64,000 nucleotides of DNA from contig NZ_NFUR01000008.1 in assembly GCF_002127225.1 (NCBI RefSeq), positions 54,707-118,706 on the forward strand, in the 5' to 3' direction. A program made the position numbers and the translations under genes. Below, piece after piece: positions 23,851 through 31,513 of the stretch. The first letter of the stretch is position 1; each line of letters begins with the position of its first letter. The notes beneath the pieces are model-generated. The model made no database searches and was not told the origin of the DNA. It was given only the letters and a program-made list of their open reading frames with translations. Source of the DNA: Sphingomonas sp. IBVSS2 (GTDB lineage Bacteria; Pseudomonadota; Alphaproteobacteria; Sphingomonadales; Sphingomonadaceae).

Positions 23851-26754
23851 ATGATCGAACGGGGTGCTTCGGGGCGCGTAGCCGCCAGTTGTCGTGCGAT
23901 GATGCTGGGTGCGAGCCTGGCAACGATCGCGATGGTCACGCCAGCAAGCGCTCAGGAAGCGCCGCCTGCCGCGGAGCCGGCGCCGGCGGATACGGCAATC
24001 TCGCCGCAGGGCGAGATCATTGTCACCGGCTCGCGCATCCAGCGCCGCGATGCCGCCAGCGTCGGCCCGCTCCTGACGATCACCTCGGACGACATCGCCA
24101 AGTCCGGCAGCGCATCGCTTGGCGACCTGCTCCAGAAACTGCCCTCGGCCGGCGTCAGCCTGAACTCCAACGGCACCCAGGGCACCTCCTATGGCGCCTC
24201 GTCGATCAACCTGCGTTATCTCGGCGGCGCCGAAGGCAGCGGCAACCGCGTGCTGGTGCTGGTCGACGGACATCGCTGGGTCGACGCGGTCGGCCAGCGC
24301 GGCTTCCGCGATTTCGTCGACCTGAACACCATCCCGATGGGGATGATCGACGGGATCGAGGTGCTGAAGGACGGCGCCTCGGCAATCTACGGCGCCGACG
24401 CGATCGCCGGCGTCGTCAACATCAAGACGATCCAGCCGTTCGACGGCATCCGCGCCGCGACCCGGGCGGGCGTGACCGACAAGGGCGACGGCGCCGAATA
24501 TTCGGCGACGCTCAATGTCGGAAAGCGCTTCGGCCGCGCCTCGATCATCCTGTCGGGCAGCTATTACCAGTCGACCTCGATTCGCACCGACGACCGGCCG
24601 CTCACCACCACTTCGCTAGTTCCGGTAACCACGCCCGGCACGAGCCCGGCCGGCCTCTACATCCTGCCGGGCCTCGCCAATAACGCCTATTTCGGTACCG
24701 CGGCGGGCTTCGCCGGCACCAGCGCGCCCGTCGCGCTCAATGGCGCGGGCACGGTCTACGGCACCGGCGCGAGCGCGGACAACGCGTTCCACACCGCGGC
24801 GCTGCCGGGCGATTATTACAATACCCAGGCCCAGGGCATCTATTCGGCCGGGCCGTCCAAGCGCTACGGCTTCTACGGCCGGTTCGACTATGAACTCAGC
24901 GATAGCGTCAAGTTCCGGGTCGAAGGCCTGTACAACGACCGCAAGTCGGACCAGCTGTTCTCGCCCGTGCTGCTCGACATCGGCGGCACCGCAGGCACCG
25001 TCCGCGGCTTCTACATCCCCAACAACCAGGCGTTCAATCCGTTCGGCACCGCCAATGGCGTGCCCACCGCCAACGCGCTCGCCTTTGCCGCCAACTCGGC
25101 CTTCCGCATCCGCAAGGTGATGAGCGACGTCGGCAATCGCGACAATGTCCAGGACGTCGAGACCTGGCGCGTCGCGGGCGGCTTCGACGGCAGCTTCGGC
25201 CTGTTCGGCAACCGCTGGCACTGGGACACGTTCGCCAGCTATTCGAAGAACCGCATCGAGACCTCGGCTCTCAACGGCATCAACTACGACAATCTCTATC
25301 TCGCGCTGGGCAATCCGGCGACCTGCGCCGCGACGGCAGGCTGCGTGCCGGTCAACCTGTTCGGCCCGATGACGGCGGACCAGGCCAATTACATCCGCTT
25401 CACCGCGCGCGAGAGCAACTACACCGAGTTGTTCGATGCGACCGCCAACGCCACGGGCACGCTGTTCAACCTGCCCGCCGGCGAGGTCGCGCTCGCGGTT
25501 GGCTATGAGTATCGCCGCAACCGCGGCGTCGACAATCCCGATCCGGTGGCGAACGCCCTTCCGACCTATCTGAACGGCGCGCTCTACACCAAGACCACCG
25601 TCCAGACCCGCACGCCGACCAGCGGCAGCTATGACCTGCACGAAATTTATGGTGAGCTCTCGGTTCCGATCCTGAAGGACTCGCCGCTCGGCAAGAGCTT
25701 CGACATCAGCCTGGCCGGCCGCTATTCGCGCTATTCGACCGTCGGCGGCAAGGCGACCTTCAAGGCCGGTGCCGGCTATCGTCCGATCGAGGGCGTGCTG
25801 CTGCGCGGCACCTATGCCCAGGGCTTCCGCGCTCCTTCGATCCTCGAGCTCTACCAGGGCGCGCGCCAGACTAGCTTCCAGGGGACCGATCCGTGCAATG
25901 GCGGCGCCAGCGCCAATAGCGGCAAGCCCGGCTGCGCGGGCGTTCCGACGGGCTACAACCAGGCGAACTACAATCTCAACGGCCTGATCCCCGGCGTGAT
26001 CAGCGGCAATCGCGACCTGCGGCCGGAGACGTCGGACAGCATCAGTGCAGGCATCGCGCTGACGCCGCTGCGCGGGCTGTCGGTGACGGTCGATTACTAC
26101 AGCATCAAGATCAAGAACGCGATCGCGGCACAGACGCCGACGCAGATCCTCCAGCTGTGCGCCCTTCGCGGCGGTGTGTTCTGCGATCTTGTCCAGCGCG
26201 ACGCCAGCACCGGCGCGGTGCTGAACCTGCTGCAGGGCGCCCAGAACCTCAATTCTATCAAGACCGACGGCATCGACGCAACGGTGCGCTATGATTTCCG
26301 CACGGGCATCGGCAAGATCGCCGCCGTCACCGACGTGTCGTATCTCGGCTCGTTCCGCACCGTCGCGCCCGATCCCGCGACCGGCGGCACGATCATCGAC
26401 AACCGCGCCGGCAAGGGCGACACGCCACGCGCGACCTATCCGCGCTGGAAGGGCCAAGCCTCGCTGAGCTGGGATGGCGAAGGCGCCAACGCGGTGCTGC
26501 GCGCGCGCTATATCGGCCAGACCACCGACGTGGTGAACCCGGTGAAGGACGCCAAGACCAAGGCGGTGACCTATTTCGACGCCGAAGTCGGCTTCGATGT
26601 CTCCGAGGGCAAGGCGCGCTTCGGCCTGGGCGTGAACAACCTGTTCGATACCCAGCCGCCGGCTTCCTATGCCAACGCGCCGATCAACTACGACATCTAC
26701 ACCTATGACGCGCGCGGACGGTTCCTCTACGCCCGTTTCTCGGTGAAGCTCTGA
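23851..26754 (+). CDS. TonB-dependent receptor (peptide/organic substrate type)
   Basis: 967 residues; GGGGAG precedes the ATG. Signal peptide (cut at ASAQ-E), a Pro/Ala stretch, TonB box region GEIIVTGSRIQRRD, a plug with VLVLVDGHRWVDAV, GIEVLKDGASAIYGADAIAGVVN, and a barrel ending ARFSVKL. 'IEVLKDGASAIYGADAIAGVVN' is the wording of the large non-iron TBDR family of sphingomonads and xanthomonads. The final residue is Leu rather than the usual Phe or Trp, which is unusual for an outer-membrane barrel. The permease gene begins only 28 bp downstream, so they probably form one transcript with the hydrolase and LysR gene. Confidence 0.92.
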   Translation: MIERGASGRVAASCRAMMLGASLATIAMVTPASAQEAPPAAEPAPADTAISPQGEIIVTGSRIQRRDAASVGPLLTITSDDIAKSGSASLGDLLQKLPSAGVSLNSNGTQGTSYGASSINLRYLGGAEGSGNRVLVLVDGHRWVDAVGQRGFRDFVDLNTIPMGMIDGIEVLKDGASAIYGADAIAGVVNIKTIQPFDGIRAATRAGVTDKGDGAEYSATLNVGKRFGRASIILSGSYYQSTSIRTDDRPLTTTSLVPVTTPGTSPAGLYILPGLANNAYFGTAAGFAGTSAPVALNGAGTVYGTGASADNAFHTAALPGDYYNTQAQGIYSAGPSKRYGFYGRFDYELSDSVKFRVEGLYNDRKSDQLFSPVLLDIGGTAGTVRGFYIPNNQAFNPFGTANGVPTANALAFAANSAFRIRKVMSDVGNRDNVQDVETWRVAGGFDGSFGLFGNRWHWDTFASYSKNRIETSALNGINYDNLYLALGNPATCAATAGCVPVNLFGPMTADQANYIRFTARESNYTELFDATANATGTLFNLPAGEVALAVGYEYRRNRGVDNPDPVANALPTYLNGALYTKTTVQTRTPTSGSYDLHEIYGELSVPILKDSPLGKSFDISLAGRYSRYSTVGGKATFKAGAGYRPIEGVLLRGTYAQGFRAPSILELYQGARQTSFQGTDPCNGGASANSGKPGCAGVPTGYNQANYNLNGLIPGVISGNRDLRPETSDSISAGIALTPLRGLSVTVDYYSIKIKNAIAAQTPTQILQLCALRGGVFCDLVQRDASTGAVLNLLQGAQNLNSIKTDGIDATVRYDFRTGIGKIAAVTDVSYLGSFRTVAPDPATGGTIIDNRAGKGDTPRATYPRWKGQASLSWDGEGANAVLRARYIGQTTDVVNPVKDAKTKAVTYFDAEVGFDVSEGKARFGLGVNNLFDTQPPASYANAPINYDIYTYDARGRFLYARFSVKL

Positions 26755-26782
26755 ACGACAACGCGATATTGGGGCGTCCGAG

Positions 26783-28183
26783 ATGAACCAACCGGCCGCA
26801 ACCGGGCAGCATAAGCGCCACGGCGCGCTCGACCCGGTGCTGATGATGCTGGCGGCGATGGCTTTCGCTATCCTGCTGACCTGGATCATTCCGTCAGGGC
26901 AACACCAGCGCGTCTCCGAAAAGGAGAACGCGCCGGTGATCGCCGGCACCTACAAGATGCTGCCCAAGCCGGTCGGCATCGACTCCGTCCTGCCCGGAAA
27001 GGCTCCCCCCGGCGAAGCGCGACCGGTCAGCCCGGTCGCGCTCGCCACCTCGATTCCCGAAGGCCTCAAGCGCTCGGCGCCCCTGATCTTCATGATCCTG
27101 GCGCTGGGCGGCATGTTCGGGGTGATGCGCTCGACCGGCGCGCTGGATGCCGGCATCCAGCGGCTGATCGGGCTCAGCCGCGGGCGCATGGTGATCCTCG
27201 TGCCCCTGTTGATGCTCGCCTTCTCGGCGGGCAGCACTTTCCTGGGCATGATCTCCGAATATCTGCTGCTGATCCCGGTGATGATCGCGCTCGCCGAACG
27301 GCTCGGGCGGAGCCGGATGTTCGGCTTCGCCATCGTGACCCTCGCGGCCAAGGTCGGCTATCTGGCATCGGTGACCAGCCCGGTCGCGCTGCTGATCGCC
27401 CAGCCGATCGTCAATGTGCCGGTGTTCAGCGGGCTGGGCTTCCGCCTGGCCATCTGGCTGACCTTCCTTGCCATCGCGATGCTCTATGCCCTGCGTGAAT
27501 CGCGGATCGTTGCCGAGCCGGCGCCGATCGAGGACCAGCGCCTTTCCCCCCGGCACCTGGCGATCCTGCTGATCGCGGGCGCGACGCTGGCCTTGCTGGT
27601 GATCGGCTCGCTCGAATTCGGCTGGGACGATGGCGAGTTCACCGCGCTGTTCCTGACCGCCGCCGCGGCGATGACCTTCGCCGCCGGCATCCGCGCAAGC
27701 GCCGGGATCAGTCTGTTCGTCGAGGGCATGAAGGCAATGATGCTCGCGGCCCTGCTGATCGGCATGGGCCGGGCAGTCGAGGTGATCCTGCGCGAAGGCC
27801 AGATCCTCGACACGATCATCGAGGCGGTATCGGCCCAGATCCACGGCCTGTCGCCGGTGCTGGTGGCGCCGATCATCATGCTGGTGGAAATGGTGCTGAC
27901 GCTGCTCATTCCCTCGACCTCGGCCAAGGCGGCGCTCAGCATCCCGGTGCTGGGTCCGATCGGCGCGGCGGCAGGGGTATCGGGCCAGACGACGGTGCTC
28001 GCCTTCCTGCTCGGCAACGGGCTGGTCAACATGCTGGCGCCGACCTCGGGCATGCTGCTCGCCTTTCTGGCCGCCGCCGGGATTCCTTATAATCGCTGGT
28101 TCCGGTTCGCCGCGCCGCTGTTCGGTATCCTCACTCTCCTGTCGATCGGCGCGCTGATGATCGCCGTGTTGATCGGCTATTGA
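26783..28183 (+). CDS. YfcC/DcuC-family inner-membrane permease
   Basis: 466 residues with about 12 membrane segments. The start (LAAMAFAILLTWIIPSGQHQR) and the paired loops MISEYLLLIPVMIALAERLG and IPSTSAKAALSIPVLGPIG are typical of the YfcC branch of the DcuC/ArsB-like ion transporter superfamily. Its characterised relatives move amino acids, peptides or dicarboxylates. It lies between a TBDR and a CocE/NonD hydrolase, so it probably carries the TBDR-imported compound, or its breakdown product, across the inner membrane. The stop and the next start are separated by only 2 bp. Confidence 0.85.
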   Translation: MNQPAATGQHKRHGALDPVLMMLAAMAFAILLTWIIPSGQHQRVSEKENAPVIAGTYKMLPKPVGIDSVLPGKAPPGEARPVSPVALATSIPEGLKRSAPLIFMILALGGMFGVMRSTGALDAGIQRLIGLSRGRMVILVPLLMLAFSAGSTFLGMISEYLLLIPVMIALAERLGRSRMFGFAIVTLAAKVGYLASVTSPVALLIAQPIVNVPVFSGLGFRLAIWLTFLAIAMLYALRESRIVAEPAPIEDQRLSPRHLAILLIAGATLALLVIGSLEFGWDDGEFTALFLTAAAAMTFAAGIRASAGISLFVEGMKAMMLAALLIGMGRAVEVILREGQILDTIIEAVSAQIHGLSPVLVAPIIMLVEMVLTLLIPSTSAKAALSIPVLGPIGAAAGVSGQTTVLAFLLGNGLVNMLAPTSGMLLAFLAAAGIPYNRWFRFAAPLFGILTLLSIGALMIAVLIGY

Positions 28184-28185
28184 CG

Positions 28186-30033
28186 ATGACGACGACCAAA
28201 AGCGTGCGCGAGCTCGCCGACCTGATGGTGGCGATGCGCGACGATGTGCATCTGGCGACCGATGTCTACCTGCCCGAAGGCCCGGGGCCCTTCCCCGTGC
28301 TGCTTGAGCGCACCCCCTATGACAAGCGCGGCACCAACCACGGCGATTTCACCCGTGCGGCCCCCGAACCGCGCTCGAAGCCCGAAATCGCGCGCTGGTT
28401 CGTCGAGGCGGGTTATGTCTTCGTGCTGCAGGACTGCCGGGGCAGGTTCGGCTCCGAGGGCAGGTTCACCAAATATCTGAGCGAAGCCGAAGACGGCGCG
28501 GACACCCTCGCCTGGCTGCTCGCCCAGCCCTGGTGCGACGGGCGGATCGGCACGCTCGGCCTGTCCTATGGCGCGCATGTCCAGAATGCGCTGGCCTGCC
28601 TCGATCCGCCCGGGCTTGCCGCGATGTTCCTCGATTCAGGCGGCTTCTCGAGCGCCTATCACGGCGGCGCGCGCCAGGGCGGTGCGTTCGAGCTCAAGCA
28701 GCTCACCTGGGCGCGCAAGCACGCGCTGCTTTCCCCCGAGACAGCCGCCAACCCCGCGCGCCGCGAAGCGCTGGAGCGCGAGGCGATCGAGGACTGGATC
28801 GGCCGGCGCTGGCGGATCGGCTATTCGCCGCTTTCGGCCGCGCCCGAATATGAAGCCTATGTCGTCGAGCAGTGGGACAATGACCGGCTGACCGATTTCT
28901 GGAAGCAGCGTGGCATCTATGCGCTCGACAGCTATGCCCAATATGCCGATGTGCCGGCAGTGCATCTGTCGAGCTGGTACGATCCCTATTCGCAGACCGC
29001 GATCGACAACTATTTGAGCCTCACGCCGATCAAGCGCGGCCCGATCAAGCTGGTGCTGGGCCCATGGACCCATGGCCAGCGGTCCGTCACCTATGCCGGC
29101 GACGTCGATTTCGGCCCGCAGGCCACGCTCGATGGGCAGTTTGGTGATGACTATTTCACGCTCCGCCGCGACTGGTTCGATCGTCACATGCTGGGCCGCC
29201 AAGATGTGCCCGAACCCCTGCCCGCCCCGGTCCGGATCTTCGTGATGGGCGGCGGCAGCGGACGGCGGACCGCCAGTGGGCGGCTCGATCATGGCGGCGC
29301 CTGGCGGGACGAGCAGGCCTGGCCGCTCGCGCGGACGCGGCCGACCAGCCTCTACCTTCACGGCGACGGCGGCCTGCGCGAGGCGATGCCCGAGGCCGGA
29401 ATCGCACCCCTGTCCTACGACTTCGATCCGTCCGACCCGGTGCCGACAATCGGAGGCGCGATCGCATCGGGTGCGCCGGTGATGTTCGCGGGCGGATTCG
29501 ACCAGCGCGAGACCGAGGGGCTGTTCGGCGCTCGCCATCCCGGGCGCGCCTTGGCCGATCGCCCCGACGTGCTGGTGTTCGAAACCGCGCCGCTGGCACA
29601 CGACACGGAAGTGACGGGCGACGTCGTCGCGCACCTGATGGTCGCGTCCTCCGCAGTCGATACCGACTTCACGATCAAGCTGCTCGATGTCCATCCGGCG
29701 AACCCGGACTATCCGGAGGGCTATGCGCTCAATCTCGCGCATGGCATCCTTCGCGCGCGTTTCCGCAACGCGTTCGAAGATCCCCAGCCGATGGAGCCCG
29801 GCCAGGTTCATGCCCTTACCATCCGGACTTTCCCGACCAGCAACCTGTTCCTCGCCGGGCATCGGATCCGGATCGAAGTGTCGAGCAGCAACTTCCCGCA
29901 TTTCGACGTCAATCCGAACAGCGACTGGCGCGTCCCCGACGCGCCGCCGCGGATCGCGCGCAACAGCGTCTTCGTCGACCGCGACCGTCCCTCGCACATC
30001 GTCCTGCCGGTCATTCCCGACGCAGGGGGCTGA
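28186..30033 (+). CDS. CocE/NonD-family alpha/beta hydrolase
   Basis: 615 residues from the ATG at 28186 (a TTG two codons earlier is possible). N-terminal alpha/beta hydrolase domain: VMVAMRDDVHLATDVYLP entry, VLQDCRGRFGSEG, GLSYGAHVQNAL with the nucleophilic Ser, the acid in LSSWYDPYS and the His in LGPWTHGQR. The C-terminal X-Pro-type jelly roll contains TEVTGDVVAHLMVAS and SSNFPHFDVNPN. The family includes cocaine esterase, alpha-amino-acid ester hydrolases and X-Pro dipeptidyl peptidases. There is no signal peptide, so it acts in the cytoplasm on what the permease brings in. Likely substrate: an amino-acid ester, amide or peptide (inference). Confidence 0.9.
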   Translation: MTTTKSVRELADLMVAMRDDVHLATDVYLPEGPGPFPVLLERTPYDKRGTNHGDFTRAAPEPRSKPEIARWFVEAGYVFVLQDCRGRFGSEGRFTKYLSEAEDGADTLAWLLAQPWCDGRIGTLGLSYGAHVQNALACLDPPGLAAMFLDSGGFSSAYHGGARQGGAFELKQLTWARKHALLSPETAANPARREALEREAIEDWIGRRWRIGYSPLSAAPEYEAYVVEQWDNDRLTDFWKQRGIYALDSYAQYADVPAVHLSSWYDPYSQTAIDNYLSLTPIKRGPIKLVLGPWTHGQRSVTYAGDVDFGPQATLDGQFGDDYFTLRRDWFDRHMLGRQDVPEPLPAPVRIFVMGGGSGRRTASGRLDHGGAWRDEQAWPLARTRPTSLYLHGDGGLREAMPEAGIAPLSYDFDPSDPVPTIGGAIASGAPVMFAGGFDQRETEGLFGARHPGRALADRPDVLVFETAPLAHDTEVTGDVVAHLMVASSAVDTDFTIKLLDVHPANPDYPEGYALNLAHGILRARFRNAFEDPQPMEPGQVHALTIRTFPTSNLFLAGHRIRIEVSSSNFPHFDVNPNSDWRVPDAPPRIARNSVFVDRDRPSHIVLPVIPDAGG

Positions 30034-30036
30034 CCG

Positions 30037-30963
30037 GTGAGGCCGGGAGCGCGCCGGCCCCTGTCGACCCTTGGCGTGCGGGCGCTCGAGACGCTGGCCG
30101 AGGTGATGCGCACCGGCTCCGCCACCTCGGCGGCGACCAGCCTCGGCATGACCCAGCCCGGGGTCAGCCGAACGCTGGCACAGATCGAGAGCGCGATCGG
30201 CTTCGAGCTCTTCTACCGCGACCGCGGCAAACTCGTACCGACCAAGGACGGGCTGCTGCTCGCGGAGGAAGTCGAGTTCGCGCTGGCCGGGCTCCGCCGC
30301 GTGTCGAACCTTGCCAACGACATCGCGAATTCGGCGGCCGGCGAACTCCGCGTAGTGGCGCCGCCCAGCTTCACCGACGGCGTGTTGCCCGATATCGTCG
30401 CGAGCTTCCTGCGCAAGCATCCGGGCGTCCGCTTCAACCTCGATTCACGCAGCCTCGAGACGAGCAAGGCGCTGATCGCGACGCGGGTCGTCGATTGCGG
30501 GTTCATGAAGATGCCCGTGGCCGGCGGCGACCTGCATTGCGAGCCGCTGGTATCGAGCGGATCGGGCTGCGTGCTGCGCGCCGACCATCCGCTTGCGGCG
30601 CATGCGGTGCTCACTCCGGGGCTGCTGCGCGGCGAACCGCTGATCCTGCTCGGCTCCGGCCGCCAGTGGCGCATCCAGGTCGATCAGGCCTTCGCCACCT
30701 TCAACCTGCGCCCGACAGTCGCGATCGAGACGCACACCCATGGATCCGCCTGTGCGCTGGCATCGCGCGGCGTGGGGGTCGCGATCGTCAACACGTTGCT
30801 CGCACAAAGCTATGTGCGCGAGGGGCTCGTGCTGCGGACCTTCGATCCGCCGATCCTGCATCAATATGCCTTCGTCACTGCGGTGAATGCGCAGCCGTCT
30901 CGCCTGGTGGCGGCATTCCTGGAGGAAGCGCGCGCCGCCCTGTCCCGCCATTCATCTTCCTAG
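30037..30963 (+). CDS. LysR-family transcriptional regulator
   Basis: 308 residues from a GTG. An N-terminal winged helix lies at about 12-70 (LETLAEVMRTGSATSAATSLGMTQPGVSRTLAQIESAIG), followed by the periplasmic-binding-protein-like effector domain (GELRVVAPPSFTDGVLPDIVASF onward). It is the last gene of the TBDR-permease-hydrolase run and begins 3 bp after the hydrolase stop. That is unusual, as LysR genes are more often divergent. It probably controls this unit. The effector is unknown. Compared with textbook LysR proteins its N-terminus is extended by about eight basic residues (MRPGARRP). Confidence 0.9.
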   Translation: MRPGARRPLSTLGVRALETLAEVMRTGSATSAATSLGMTQPGVSRTLAQIESAIGFELFYRDRGKLVPTKDGLLLAEEVEFALAGLRRVSNLANDIANSAAGELRVVAPPSFTDGVLPDIVASFLRKHPGVRFNLDSRSLETSKALIATRVVDCGFMKMPVAGGDLHCEPLVSSGSGCVLRADHPLAAHAVLTPGLLRGEPLILLGSGRQWRIQVDQAFATFNLRPTVAIETHTHGSACALASRGVGVAIVNTLLAQSYVREGLVLRTFDPPILHQYAFVTAVNAQPSRLVAAFLEEARAALSRHSSS

Positions 30964-31111
30964 GCAGGACCAGCGCGCGTAACCTGGGCTCGCCGCAAGG
31001 TTCATGGACAGATGCCGCGCGACACTCTATCAGCCCGCCTAGGCGCGCGCCTCTTTCGGGTTTCCGGCTTTCGCGTCCTTCCTTCCGAGCCCGTGAAACT
31101 GGAGATGCGCC

Positions 31112-31432
31112 ATGGCGTGGCTCGTGCTCGGCATTGCCGTGATCACTGAAATCATCTGGGCGCTCAGCCTCAAATGGGCGGCCATGCAAGGCAATTGGAT
31201 GGCATCGGCGGTGCCGATCGTCCTCAGCTTCGTGAATATGGGCCTGCTCGCGCTCGCAATGCGTGGCCTGCCGGCGGGCACCGCCTATGCCATATGGACG
31301 GGCCTGGGCGCGGTGGGCGTGACCATCTTCGGCATCCTGCTGTTCGGCGAGAAGCTCAACCCGGTGCAGATGGGCTTTATCGGCCTGATCATCGTCGGCG
31401 TGGTGGGCACCAAGCTCTTCGCCAGCGCCTGA
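31112..31432 (+). CDS. sugE: Small multidrug resistance (SMR) exporter, SugE/Gdx type
   Basis: 106 residues with four membrane helices. The essential glutamate is in AVITEIIWALSLKWA (Glu14), followed by LPAGTAYAIWTGLGAVGVT and ILLFGEKLNPVQM. The W-T-G-x-G-A-V-G wording and Lys after ALSL fit the SugE/Gdx branch, whose studied members export guanidinium or quaternary ammonium compounds by proton antiport. GGAG precedes the ATG. It stands alone between the LysR gene and a convergent TBDR. I looked for guanidine riboswitch motifs in the 148 bp upstream and saw none. Confidence 0.88.
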   Translation: MAWLVLGIAVITEIIWALSLKWAAMQGNWMASAVPIVLSFVNMGLLALAMRGLPAGTAYAIWTGLGAVGVTIFGILLFGEKLNPVQMGFIGLIIVGVVGTKLFASA

Positions 31433-31458
31433 GCGCGGCGACACCCGAAACGACACGG

Positions 31459-31487
31459 GAGGGCATCGGGACCGGCCCGATGCCCTC
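31459..31487. terminator. Bidirectional terminator hairpin between sugE and TBDR
   Basis: Perfect 12-bp stem GAGGGCATCGGG / CCCGATGCCCTC with a 5-base loop, exactly between two convergent genes and placed to end transcription from both sides. Confidence 0.8.
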
Positions 31488-31513
31488 TCGCTTCCCGTCA
31501 CACCCGGTCGCCC

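Noticed and set aside
24616..26949. 777-codon open frame on the minus strand
   Set aside because: Shadow of the TBDR at 23851; low-complexity Ala/Arg/Glu composition, no start site or motifs.
28636..30420. 594-codon open frame on the minus strand
   Set aside because: Opposite the CocE/NonD hydrolase and the LysR start; no recognisable domain.
30964..31111. Possible guanidine riboswitch before the SMR exporter
   Set aside because: No ACGR-loop hairpin pair or other guanidine-class motif seen; only GC-rich spacer.
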